Positions 49,101 through 60,440 of a stretch of 64,000 bases of DNA are shown here, piece after piece (within the stretch, counting starts at the first letter, position 1; every line of letters starts with the position of its first letter). Location of the stretch: the NCBI GenBank assembly GCA_029582155.1, contig CM055899.1:74146886-74210885 (forward strand), given 5' to 3'. The stretch is from Panopea generosa (Eukaryota > Mollusca > Bivalvia > Adapedonta > Hiatellidae). A model generated the notes under the pieces. The model did no database searches and was not told the DNA's origin. It worked only from the letters and a program-made list of their open reading frames with translations. Both the position numbers and the translations under genes were made by a program.

Positions 49101-52100
49101 CCACCACTGTGAGTGGTGTATCATGCCACAAAGTAGTCGCATTTCAGTCTCTGGTTAAAAGCCCTGTAACTGTTGGCCCTTGATGGCATAAAAATGATGC
49201 TAAATATTCATACAAACAAATCATCCCTGTCTGCCTGAACTACTGCCAAAGTCGAACAATTGCTACTTGCAGTGTTTCATTTTATTAAAATGCAAGTGTT
49301 AGCCTGCAATAATATTGTTCTCATTATTCCATTAATTATTGATTAAAAAATGCCACTGTTTTACACTTGTGTTAAAAAGTGCTTTCAGAATTATTGACTA
49401 TTCCTGATTTATGTACATTTGCTATTTATACATGGTACTTTTTATGCTTTCAAAATCAATTAGTATAATTGTTATGTACATTTTGGATTCTCTTTCATGT
49501 AAATGCAGAGCTGTTAAACAATGGATTGCAACTACTTTTAGAATATCAGCAGTGAAGATTGATTTGATTGTCATCTCAGCTGCTAGGTCATTAATAGAGT
49601 GGCTGTCTGGATGAATACTCCAAGACTGTATCCCTGTGTCATAATTAATTTATTTCACACTGAGTCAGAAGCTTATCAGAGCCTTGTTGGGACAATCTCC
49701 ACGATTATTGATATACAACATTGTATCTCATTGTCAGTCATCTTTCACCTCTGACAAAAATCTGGTTCAAGTGGGGAAGTTACAGTTACCTGGGGAGATG
49801 GGTGTTCTTTAGTACTGGTTAACCTTCCAGGATCACAGGAATGTGTAGTTAGGTTAACCTTCCAGGATCACAGAAATGTGTGGTTAGGTTAACCTCCCAG
49901 GATCACAGGAATGTGTGGTTAGGTTAACCCTCCAGGATCACAGAAATGTGTGGTTAGGTTAACCCTCCAGGATCACAGAAATGTGTGGTTAGGTTAACCT
50001 TCCAGGATCACAGAAATGTGTGGTTAGGTTAACCTTCCAGGATCACAGAAATGTGTGGTTAGGTTAACCTTCCAGGATCACAGAAATGTGTGGTTAGGTT
50101 AACCTTCCAGGGTCACAGAAATGAATGGTTAGGTTAAATGATCATGAATAGGTCTGCAGTGTTTGCTTAAATTTTCTGAAAAATTTAAGCAATAAATTAA
50201 TACACATGCCATCTATTAAATCATTAGGACTGACCCAGAAACAGGGATAGCATACTCAGTGTAGAGTTTCACCTGTTCTGTCAGAATATGAGTGACAACT
50301 GTCTTATTGTCTAAAATAGAATTCATTTAAATACATATATATATAGAAATTTAACCATTAATGATTGGCAGTTGTATTAAGGATTTATCAATTAGCAGCT
50401 GGTTTGAATTTATGATTGTACTGATGCTATTGTTAAAGGGAATGTAGCAGGATTTTGCCAAAAAATTAAATTGGCTAAAAACATTTTTTTTCCAATATAC
50501 CATGCTTAAATATGCTCACTGACCCAGTATTGACAAAAAGATATTCATTTAAACATGCCAAAATAATACATTGAAAACGGCTTTTCTAACTTGGGCTTTG
50601 ATTAGACTAAAATAGATTTCCTGCTTAAAATTGCAATTTAAATATCGATTTTGTAACGTTTTTGTGGAATTGATAAACCAAACTATTCAGATTTTATTTA
50701 TCAATGATAATGAAATGCTACCATTTATCCATTTTAAGGCCATAATAAATTAATTGCTAGATTATAATCCCCGTCTGCCCCCAAATTTTCATGCCACCCT
50801 GACCCTTTTTATTTTCTTAAAAAAAATATAAAATTAAAAAAAAATGATAAAAAAATGAAATTTTAAAAATAAAATCCTCCCACTCTCCCTATTTTTAAGA
50901 AAAATTTGGATGATAATCTAGCAATTAATTCATAATGGCCTAATAATTATTTTTTTTTTTAAGACATCTTAGCGCTTTTTCCTTCTTTTTAGATTTATGC
51001 TGTGTTACCTTTTGGTTGAGTGTTTGCTTTTTTGGTTATTACGCAAATATTCTACATATTTCATCTATTTTAAGTCAAAACGTAATGTTGTTTAACTGTT
51101 TATGGTGTCATCAATTCATGATGCTGTTTATTATTATATATTTTGAACCTGATGAAGGCTGTACAGTTGAAATGTTTTATTTAGCATAAAAACATTTACA
51201 TGGAGTTTGTCTTCTTCTTATTAATTTATTTGTGTTTCTTTTAAAATCATAGTAGCGTAACTTATCATGAAATGATAACTCTCTCTCTCTCTCTCTCTCA
51301 GAAAGGACTTACGATATGATCCCAATATTGTGTTTGTTATTACCCAAGTTATATTAACTGACAACCAGCGATGAACAGTATTGATTGAGGTGATCTTTCT
51401 GTATTTTACAGTGAAAATGTCAAAGCAATCATTCAAATGCATAGCCGTGTCAATAACCATCCATTATTGAAGTTATGTGCAGTCCAGTATGGGTGGATGT
51501 GAACATTAGAAAGGATGAATATATCCCAATTATTGGTAGGAAATATAATCTGGTTATTGGCAGGAAGTATCACCTGATTATTGGCGGGAAATATCACCTG
51601 ATTATTGGCGGGAAATATCACCTGATTATTAGCAGGAAATATCACCTGATTATTATTTGGAAATATCACATGATTATTGGCGGGAAATTTAGTGATTAAT
51701 GGTTGGAAATATCACCTGATTATTGGCAGGAAATATCACCCGATTATTGGTGGTAAATATCACCTGATAATTGGCGGGAAATATCACCTGACTATTGGCA
51801 GGAAATATCACCTGACTATTGGCAGGAAATATCCCCTGATAATTGGCAGGAAATATCCCCTGATAATTGGCGAAAAATATCACCTGACTATTGGCAGGAA
51901 ATATCACCTGGTTATTGGTGGTAAATATCATCTGATAATTGGCGAGAAATATCACCTGACTTTTGGCAGGAAATATCACCTGATAATTGGTGGGAAATAT
52001 CACCTGATTATTGGTGGGAAATATCACCTGATTTTTAGTGGGAAATATCACCTGATTATTGGCAGGAAATATTGTGATTATTTGCGTTAATATCAATTAA

Positions 52101-55100
52101 TAAGAGAAGTATTTTTTAATCCAACTTAAAAAAAATGTCCAAGCCTGACCCACCTAAATAGATAGGTAGGAAGATACTTATCTTTTTTTGTCACCACCTT
52201 GATCATCTTCTTTATGGCCAAGTAGTGCCATCTAAGTTTTACATTTAAAATGAATTATTTGCCTTCCTCCTTCATTTTCTAAAAAGGTGGAGGAATTTTT
52301 TTTTTAATTATTATTAAAAAAAAAATTTTATTTTGTTTTAAAAAATATTTTTTTATGAACATAAAAAACATCGGGGTAGCATGAAAATTATGGGGTGGAT
52401 GGGGATGGTAATCTAGCAATTAATTTATTATGGTCTTATCTGCTGTATTGCAAAATGACAAGTAACCAAAATAAAGATTGATGTATTTTCCAACACATAA
52501 GTACACCTGTTCAGTACTGTCCTGTGCTAAAGCTAGTGAAGGGTATTATTCATTCTGTAAACAGAGTTTTGTTATAATATGTGCAAAGAGGGTGATACCA
52601 TTTATATACTATAATGTAAGTTTTAATTAATGTTAAAACTTACTCATGGATTTCATCACATCTCCAATAGTATTCTGTTTTGTATCACATATTGTGTTAA
52701 CTGTGTTTTGATACATACACATATATATGTCATTGGTAAAACAATATACAGCCCCAGTGAAGTGTTAGTTTTCTCTGTTTGGAAGGAAAAAAGACAACAA
52801 CTGAAAAGATAAAAATAGTTCCAAGGCCAAAATAAAATAGTCATGTTTCTGGAGGCATGGCCAAGAAAAACAGGGCTGGTAGGTCGGTAATTTTTTTTTT
52901 ATATCTATTTTTTTTTTGTTGAAAATGAATGATGCCATTTACACTGACATAGAATAACCCTTTTCTATTTTTACACAGCTAAAAAGAGGCAGTAGCATGA
53001 AAGTTTGAGTCCATGTCTGCCACCAGAATTAAATTTCTATATAACCCAAAATATTTACAACAGTATCACTACATAGCCTGCATATATGAAATAATACTAT
53101 TAAAGTATATAAAGATATAAAAGGTATATAAATAGGACAAGGCGAGTTTTTCATAGAAAATGTAAAAACTTAGGGAAAGCTCACTGGATACATCAAGTTT
53201 GAATAATGTGCATTGTTTTCAACATGAATATATCACAGATATATTTGAACTTTTATTTACCCTCACACTTTGAACTGGCCATTTTGGCGAGCAGACAAAC
53301 ATATTATAATTTCAAATACACAAAAAGTGGGATTTTCCAATACATTTCTTAGTAACATGTTTTCTGTTACTATGTGTATGGTTAATCTGCATGATGAATA
53401 TCGGGTCCTGAATTAATCAGCATTGTTCAATCACCTGCCACAAAATACCACTCCACTCTTTCTGTCTTTTGACTGCTTACTTCACTCTTTCTATCTTCTG
53501 ACTGCTTACAACTTCACTCTTTCTATTTTTGTTACTGCTTATATCACTCTTCTATCTTCTGGCTTCTTACCACTTCACTCAACAGCACTCTATCTTCTGA
53601 CTGCTTACAATGTCACTCTTTCTATCTTCTGAATGCTTACAACTTCACTCATTCTATTTCTGGCTGCTTGCTACTTCACTATTTGTATCTTCTGACTGCT
53701 TACAACTTCACTATTTCTTTTTTTTGACTGCTTACAACTTACCTTATTCTATCTTCTGACTGCTTACAATGGGTCTCTTTCTATTTTCTGACTGCTAACA
53801 ACAGCACTCTATTTTCTGACTGCTTACAGCACTCTATTTTCTGACTGCTTACAACAGCACTCTATCTTCTGACTGCTTACAACAGCACTCTATTTTCTGA
53901 CTGCTTACAACGTCACTCTATCTTCTGACTGCTTACAACAGCACTCTATTTTCTGACTGCTTACAACGTCACTCTTTCTATCTTCTGAATGCTTATAACT
54001 TCACTCTTTCTATCTTTTGACTGCTTACAACTTCACTCATTCTATTTCTGGCTGCTTGCAACTTCACTATTTGTATCTTCTGACTGCTTATAACTTCACT
54101 CTTTCTATTTTCTGACTGCTTACAACTTACCTTATTCTATCTTCTGAATGCTTACAATGAGTCTCTTTCTATTTTCTGACTGCTTACAACAGCACTCTAT
54201 CTTCTGACTGCTAAGAACAGCACTCTATCTTCTGACTGCTAACAACAACACTCTATTTTCTGACTGCTTACAACAACACTTTTTCTTCTGACTGTTTACA
54301 ACAGCACTCTATCTTCTGACTGCTTACAACAACACTCTATCTTCTGACTGCTTACAACAGCATCTATTTTCTGACTGCGTACAACAGCACTCTATCTTCT
54401 GACTGCTTACAACAGCACTCTATTTTCTGACTGCTTACAGCATCACTCTATTTTCTGACTGCTTACAACATCACACTATCTTCTGACTGCTTACAATGGG
54501 TTTCTTTCTATTTTCTGACTGCTAACAACATAACTCTATCTTCTGACTGCTAACAACAGCACTTTATCTTCTGACTGCTTACAACATCACTCTATTTTCT
54601 GACTGCTTACAACATCACTGTATCTTCTGACTGCTTACAACATCACTTTATCTTCTGACTGCTTACAACATCACTCTATCTTCTGACTGCTTACAAAAGC
54701 ACTCTATCTTCTGACTGCTTACAACAGCACTCTATCTTCTGACTGCTTACAACAGCACTTTATCTTCTGACTGCTTACAACATCACTCTATTTTCTGACT
54801 GCTTACAACAGCACTCTGTCTTCTGACTGCTTACAATGGGTCTCTGTCTTTTTTTCTGAACGCTTACAACATCACTCAATCTTCTGACTGCTTACAACAG
54901 CACTCTATTTTCTGACTGCTTACAACATCACTCTATTTTCTGACTGGTTACAACATCACTCTATTTTCTGACTGTTTACAACATAACTCTATTTTCTGAC
55001 TGCATACAATTTCACAAGACAAACTGTTTTCAACAAATGGAGTAAATTTTGTCTCTTAAGTCGTCTGTGATGGAGGGAAATAGTTTCATATAATAGAATA

Positions 55101-57956
55101 TATGGTTCAGCCAGTTCCATTGATAAATATTGCATACATTTCTGTCCATGTTTGTCTGGTAGTGTCATTATGCTTATGTATAAGTCATCTATCATATTTT
55201 ATTTTAATGATACCCACAATCCGCCAGCTGTTTACCTATATTTACAAAACATGTGTATGTCATTCTCCAAACTCCATTGATCTGATTATCTTGATATATA
55301 GGGTAATGAGAACAAACGATGAGTCACACATTTTTAATAGACTTGTATATATATACAGTCAGTTTTTTAATAGAGGCATTTTGGTGATGTGCCTTTTGTT
55401 TTATACTTTCAACATATTTTTGTATACATTTAATTGAAAACATTAAAATTGACACTTTCAACAACAAGCCATTTCATAAAGCAATCAAGGTGGCAATAAT
55501 ACATTCATATAGGAAGGAAATGAACTGGGGGACAGTATTTAAATATATGCAACCAATGCTGACCTTAAATGAGGGACTCCACTTTTTATGTCGATCATCA
55601 CTCCCAACCGAGTTGCAGCAATTGTCCTTCCTCACAAAAGCTGCCTCATATTATAGATATGTGTGTACACATATACTTCTGAGAGGAGCATGGATCTAAA
55701 AAGGTTTTCACATGTTATAATCCTGATTATTCTAATATTTTTTCCTGATTTCTACCGTTATCAGAATGAACTGTTGATAGTATCGTGGTCACTAGACTCT
55801 TATCTGATTGTCATAAACAAGGTGTTTTGTACTGGCGACTGGACAGTTATGTTATAGTTCAATATAATAGTGATGATGTTCAGTCTAATTGATTCAACTA
55901 TTATATATCAGTCCCCAAAACAATATTGTTTCAAATAAAACTTGACTTGTACACTTCAGGTCCACAGCGATGACATTCAATATGTTTCAGTCCCATGCAA
56001 TTCAGTTCAATATATGACTCATTTTGTAGATTTCAGCCCGAGATAGTTCTGTCCAATATATGACTCATTTTGTAGATTTCAGCCCGAGATAGTTCTGTTC
56101 AATATATATCTCATTTTGTAGATTTCAGCCCGAGATAGTTCTGTCCAATATATGACTCATTTTGTAGATTTCAGCCCGAGATAGTTCTGTTCAATATATG
56201 ACTCATTTTGTAGATTTCAGCCCGAGATAGTTCTGTCCAATATATGACTCATTTTGTAGATTTCAGCTCGAGATAGTTCTGTTCAATATATGACTCATTT
56301 TGTAGATTTCAGCCCGAGATAGTTCTGTCCAATATATGACTCATTTTGTAGATTTCAGCCCGAGATAGTTTCTGTTCAATATATGACTCATTTTGTAGAT
56401 TTCAGTTCGAGAGCAATTCTGTTCAATATATGACTCATTTTGTAGATTTTAGTTCGAGAGCAATAGTCTGTTCAATATATGACTCATTTTGTAGATTTCC
56501 ATTCGAGAGCAATTCTGTTCAATATATGACTCATTTTGTAGACTTCAGTCTGAGAGCAATAGTCTGTTCAATATTTGACTCACTTTGTAGATTTCAGTCC
56601 GAGAGCAATTCAGTTCAATATATGACTCATTTTGTAGACTTCAGTCTGAAAGCAATAGTCTGTTCAATATATGAATCACTTTGTAGATTTCAGTCCGAGA
56701 GCAATTCTGTTTAATATATGACTCATTTTGTAATAACAGTCCGAGAGCAATTCTATTCAATATATGACTCAATTTGTAGATTTCAGTCCGAGATTAATTC
56801 TGTTCAATATATGACTCATTTTGTAGACTTCAGTCCGAGAGCAATTCTATTCAATATATGACTCACTTTGTAGATTTCAGTCCGAGATCAATTCAGTTCA
56901 ATATATGACTCACTTTGAAGATTTCAGTCCGAGATTAATTCTGTTCAATATATGACTCATTTTGTAGATTTCAGTCCGAGAGCAATTCATTTCAATATAT
57001 GACTCACTTTGAAGATTTCAGTCTGATAACAATTCAGTTCAATAGATGACTCACTTTGTAGATTTCAGTCTGAGACAGTTCTGTTCAATATATGACTCAC
57101 TTTGTAGATTTCAGTCCGAGAGCAATTCTGTTCAATATATGACTCACTTTGTAGATTTCAGTCCGAGAGCAATTCAGTTCAATATATGAGTCACTTTGTA
57201 GATTTAAGTCTGAGAGCAGTTTTGTCCAATATATGACTCATTTTGTAGATTTCAGTCCGAGATTAATTCTTTTCAATATATGACTCATTTTGTTGATTTC
57301 AGTCCGAAATCAATTCTATTCAATATATGACTCACTTTGTAGATTTCAGCCTGAGATTAATTCTGTTCAATATATGACTCACTTTGTAGATTTCAGTCTG
57401 AGACAGTTCTGTTCAATTGACTCACTTTGTAGATTTCAGTCCGAGAGTAATTCAGTTCATTATATGACTCACTTTGTAGATTTCAGTCTGAGAGCAATTC
57501 AGTTCAATATATGACTGGCTCACTTTGTAGATTTCAGTCTGAGAGCAATTCTGTTCAATATATGACTCACTTTGTAGATTTCAGTCCGAGACAGTTCTGT
57601 TCAATATAAAACTCACTTTGTAGATTTCAGTCTGAGAGCAATTCTGTTCAGTATATGACTCACTTTGTAGATTTCAGTCTGAGACAGTTCTGTTCAATAT
57701 GTGACTCACATGGTAGATTTCAGTCCGAGACAGTTCTGTTCAATATATGACTCACTTTGTAGATTTCAGTCCAGGAGCAATTCAGTTCAATATATGACTC
57801 ATTTTGTAGATTTTAGTCCAAGAGCAATTTTGATCAATTAATGGCTATGTCTATGATTCAAATCTTATATTTCAGGCCCAGAGCGATGATGATGAGGCAG
57901 ATGATGTCCAGGTGGGGGTGGATTCTGGGGGATTTATGGACGAGTTCTTTGCACAG
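44154..57956 (+). CDS. STX1: Syntaxin-1, first two coding exons (gene runs off right edge)
   Basis: Syntaxin-1 is the plasma-membrane Qa-SNARE of neurotransmitter release, partner of SNAP-25, synaptobrevin and Munc18. Exon 1 (44154-44186) reads MTKDRLPALKA and ends at GCG|GTAGGT. Exon 2 (57876-57956) reads AQSDDDEADDVQVGVDSGG then FMDEFFAQ and ends at CAG|GTAACT. Both are phase 0, so they join into 38 residues that closely follow fly syntaxin 1A (MTKDRL start, AQSDD, then MDxFFAQ) and resemble human STX1A (MKDRT, DDDDD, RFMDEFFEQ). The Habc helices, SNARE motif and C-terminal anchor are not in the window; I looked for the expected VEEIR-type third exon as far as 64000 and did not find it. Intron 1 is 13.7 kb and filled with SINEs and minisatellites. 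Confidence 0.93.
44187..45514 (+). other. Start of syntaxin intron 1, nothing recognised
   Basis: AT-rich with several A runs. No repeat family or exon identified. Confidence 0.5.
45515..45705 (+). repeat. SINE B copy, uninterrupted
   Basis: A head with GCGTGTTCGATCCCAACATT (box B) and a body through CGAGAGCAGTTTATATAGGC to GCTTAAATAAATCAGTATAA. It serves as the empty-site reference for the split copies. Confidence 0.75.
45706..47994 (+). other. Syntaxin intron 1, mostly unassigned
   Basis: AT-rich. A TA microsatellite lies at 46164-46212. Three minus-strand donor-like sites occur at 47270-47552. No exon with an open, conserved frame was found. Confidence 0.5.
46164..46212. repeat. TA microsatellite
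   Basis: TA dinucleotide run, slightly interrupted at its right end. Confidence 0.9.
47995..48120 (+). repeat. SINE E fragment
   Basis: It shares TCATTCTGATGTCTTCCCCC, ACCAATAAAACTGGAT and AAAAATGGCATAAACCC with SINE E. Confidence 0.6.
48190..48405 (+). repeat. SINE A copy, 3'-truncated
   Basis: It shares TTGATATACAGCATTGTGTC, CAAGTGGGAAAGG and CCCAGGATGGTGATGTAAGG with SINE A. An unrelated repeat replaces its tail. Confidence 0.75.
48406..49100 (+). repeat. Duplicated segment flanking a reversed SINE A
   Basis: 48406-48640 and 48876-49100 are diverged direct copies (CCNGGGAATTGGGAAGAG, then TTAACCTTTAATTATCAGGT, then CTTCATAACC-like). Between them is a reversed SINE A (48645-48850). Confidence 0.55.
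48645..48850 (-). repeat. SINE A copy, reverse orientation
   Basis: TGAATATTTATCAGTTAAAC, the core complement TAACTTTCCCACTTGAAACA and the head complement TACCGACTGAGCCACTCAGT identify it. Confidence 0.8.
49150..49215 (+). repeat. SINE A tail fragment
   Basis: TTGGCCCTTGATGGCATAAA, AATGATGCTAAATATTCA is the SINE A 3' end without its body. Confidence 0.7.
49685..50150 (+). repeat. SINE A copy with internal 35-bp tandem array
   Basis: It is normal SINE A from GACAATCTCCACGATTATTG to GTACTGGTTAACC. From about 49823 a 35-bp segment (AACCTTCCAGGATCACAGAA, ATGTGTGGTTAGGTT) repeats nine times before the element resumes at AAATGATCATG near 50136. Confidence 0.9.
50432..50985 (+). repeat. Dispersed repeat H, copy 3, carrying a MITE
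   Basis: It matches 6515-7020 throughout, with a 203-bp insertion at 50738-50940. Confidence 0.7.
50738..50940. mobile_element. 203-bp MITE with TAA target duplication
   Basis: Inverted ends of about 33 bp begin GGCCATAATAAATTAATTGC. TAA lies on both sides (50735-50737, 50941-50943), and the empty site TTTTAATAATT is present in repeat H at about 6960-6970. A half copy lies at about 52370-52437. Confidence 0.85.
50986..51524 (+). other. Syntaxin intron 1, CT microsatellite, otherwise unassigned
   Basis: A CT run lies at 51280-51299. No exon or repeat family was seen in the rest. Confidence 0.5.
51525..52080. repeat. 24-bp minisatellite
   Basis: About 23 units of GGAAATATCACCTGATTATT plus GGCA. 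Because 24 is a multiple of 3, long ORFs run through it on both strands (octapeptide repeats); these are not genes. Confidence 0.95.
52081..53429 (+). other. Syntaxin intron 1, MITE remnants
   Basis: About 52370-52437 (GTAATCTAGCAATTAATTTA) is one end of the MITE seen at 50738. The rest is AT-rich with homopolymer runs. Confidence 0.5.
53430..55010 (+). repeat. 28-bp minisatellite
   Basis: More than 50 units of CACTCTATCTTCTGACTGCT plus TACAACAG. The left end is more diverged, with longer CACTCTTTCTAT units. Confidence 0.95.
55011..55954 (+). other. Syntaxin intron 1, nothing recognised
   Basis: AT-rich spacer between two minisatellites. Overlapping short ORFs have no recognisable motif. 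Confidence 0.5.
55955..57845 (+). repeat. 45-47-bp minisatellite ending at syntaxin exon 2
   Basis: About 40 units built from TATATGACTCACTTTGTAGA, TTTCAGTCCGAGAGCAATTC and TGTTCAA. Each holds a TTTCAG resembling a splice acceptor. The first unit (CTTCAGGTCCACAGCGATGA, 55959-55978) closely resembles the start of exon 2. Confidence 0.95.
57876..57956 (+). CDS. STX1: Syntaxin-1 exon 2
   Basis: It has 27 codons, acidic at first, then FMDEFFAQ, which starts the first Habc helix in the family. The acceptor is ATATTTCAG and the donor is GTAACT. A 47-bp minisatellite ends about 30 bp before the acceptor. Confidence 0.95.
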
Positions 57957-58099
57957 GTAACTCATTAGTAAATGTGTGTGTACAGAATTATTGTTTGTGG
58001 TTTTAGATTTAGTAGCCAAAGATTTTTCAACTAATATTAAATACAGCTAAAGTGGCATATGCAAGATCAGTTATATTCCATAGCTATAAAAATCTCTTG

Positions 58100-58740
58100 T
58101 GATCTTTCAGTTTGTACCAGAGTTATATTTCCTTCCAGTCTGTATCAGAGTTATCTTTCCTCCCAGTCTGTGCCAGTTATCTTTCCTTCAAGTCTGTACT
58201 AGAGTTATATTTCCTTCAAGTCTGTACCAGAGTTATTTTTCCTCCCTGTCTGTACCAGTTATCTTTCTTTCCAGTCTGTGCTAGAGTTATATTATCTTCC
58301 AGTCTGTATCAGAGTTGTCTTTCCTCCCAGTCTGTGCCAGTTATCTTTCCTTCCAGTCTGTACTAGAATTATATTTCCTTCCAGTCTGTATCAGAGTTAT
58401 CTTTCCTCCCTGTCTGTAGCAGTTATCTTTCTTTCCAGTCTGTGCTAGAGTTATATTATCTTCCAGTCTGTATCAGAGTTGTCTTTCCTCCCAGTCTGTG
58501 CCAGTTATCTTTCCTTCCAGTCTGTACTAGAATTATATTTCCTTCCAGTCTGTATCAGAGTTATCTTTCCTCCCTGTCTGTAGCAGTTATCTTTCCTTCC
58601 AGTCTGTACTAGAGTTATATTTCCTTCCAGTCTGTGTCAAAGTTATCTTTACTCCCAGTTTGTGCCAGTTATCTTTCCTTCAAGTCTTTACTAGAGTTAT
58701 CTTTCCTTCCAGTCTGTACCAGAGTTATCTTTCCTTACAT
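58100..58740 (+). repeat. Minisatellite of 25-29-bp units in syntaxin intron 2
   Basis: Units are variants of AGAGTTATCTTTCCTTCCAG plus TCTGTACC. A block of six units recurs 164 bp apart (CTAGAGTTATATTATC at 58281 and 58445), so a short higher-order period exists here too. Confidence 0.9.
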
Positions 58741-58859
58741 TCCCCACATATGTCTGTCATATCTCAGATTACAAGGTTCTTGTCCAGCAAACTAAACTGG
58801 TTACAACAGAGATTTCTTTTCTTTCATATAAATTCATAAACATTTTAAGCAATAATGAA

Positions 58860-60440
58860 GTTTAATTTCACTAAATTTACAGAAATGTTCCTTGGGTGAC
58901 CCTCTACCAAGTTTGTTCAGGCCATCTTGATTTGTCAAAAAACATGGCCATGGGTGGGGTTAGTTTACTGTATAAGCTATAGAAAAAAACTTTAAAAATC
59001 TTCTTGTCAGAAGTTACTGGCTCAATTTTAAAATAATTTCACAGAAATGTTCCTAGGGTGACCCTCTATCAAGTTTGTTCAAGCCATCTTGATTCGTCAA
59101 AAAACATGGCCGCCAGGGGGTGGAGTTAGTTTACTATATAAGCTATAGAAAAAACTTTAAAAAATCTTCTTGTCAAAAACTACTGGCTTGATTTTAAAAT
59201 AATTTTACAGAAATGTTCCTTGGGTAACCCTCTACTAAGTTTGTTCAAGCGATCTTGATTTGTCAAAAAACATGGTGGCCAGGGGGTGGGGTTAATTTTA
59301 CTATATGAGCTATAGTAAAAACTTAAAATATCTTTTTGTCAGAAATAACTGGCTCGATTTTAAAATAATTTCACAGAAATGTTCTTTGGGTGACCCCCTA
59401 CCAAGTTTGTTCAATCCATCTTGATTTGTTGAAAAACATGATGGCCAGGGGGTGGGGTTAGTTTTCTATATAAGCTATAGTAAAAACTTAAAAAATCTTG
59501 TTGTCAGAAACTTCTGGCTCGATTATAAAATAATTTTAGAGAAATGTTCCTTGGGTGACCCTCAATCAAGTTTGTTCAAGCCATCTTGATTCGTCAAAAT
59601 ACATGGTGGCCAGGAGGTGGGGTTACTTTACTATATAAGCTTTAGTAAAAACTTAAAAAATCTTCTTGTCAGAAACTACTAACTCGATTTTAAAATAATT
59701 TCACAGAAATGTTCCTTGGGTGACCCTCTACAAAGTTTGTTCAAGCCATCTTGATACATCAAAAAACATGATGACCAGGTGGTGGGGTTAGTTTACTATA
59801 TAAGCTATAGTAAAAATTCAAAAAACCTTCTTGTCAGAAACTACTGGCTCGATTTTAAAATAATTTCACAGAAATGGTCCTTGGGTGACCCTCTACAAAG
59901 TTTGTTCAAGCCATCTTTATTCGTCAAAAAACATGGCCACCAGGGGGCGGGGCAAGTTTAATTAGTAAAAACTTAAAAAATCTTCTTGTCAGAAACCACT
60001 GGCTCGATTTTAAAATGATTTCACAGAAATGTTTCTTGGAGGAAATTCTACCAAGTTTGTTCAAACCGTAGTGATTTGTCAAAAAACATGGCGGCCAGGG
60101 GATGGGGTTAGTTTACTATATAAGCTATAGTAAAAGCTTAAAAAATCTTCTTGTCAGAAACCACCGGATCAATTTTAAAACAATTTTGCAGAAATGTTCC
60201 TTGGTTGACCCTTTACCAAGTTTGTTCAAGCCGTTGTGATTTTTTAAAAAACATGACCGCCTAAGTGAGGTGCTACCAAGTTTGAACTCTTCTACGCATC
60301 TATCTGTTACATCAAAATTCTTGCCAATCTCGTTTTTTTGGAATTTTGAGTGTATATGTATTATATAATCTACTTAAGTTGGGTGACTCAAGGCCAGTCA
60401 GGTGAGTGATATAGGGCGATCTTGGCCCTCTTGTTTCATT
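58860..60440 (+). repeat. Dispersed repeat G, copy with nine 165-bp units and right end
   Basis: Units begin at ACAGAAATGTTCCTTGGGTG near 58879, 59041, 59207, 59373, 59537, 59703, 59868, 60023 and 60188. The right end reads GGTGAGTGATATAGGGCGAT, CTTGGCCCTCTTGTTT. The left hairpin end is missing. Confidence 0.85.

Noticed and set aside
51433..52096. Long overlapping ORFs on both strands with octapeptide repeats
   Set aside because: The 24-bp minisatellite has a period divisible by 3, so several frames stay open on both strands. No start context, splice signals or non-repeat domain.
56430..57514. ORFs with repeated THFVDFS peptides
   Set aside because: Translation of the 47-bp minisatellite in syntaxin intron 1.
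58099..58366. Cysteine-rich ORFs after syntaxin exon 2
   Set aside because: They translate a 25-29-bp minisatellite, and do not resemble the expected Habc-domain third exon.
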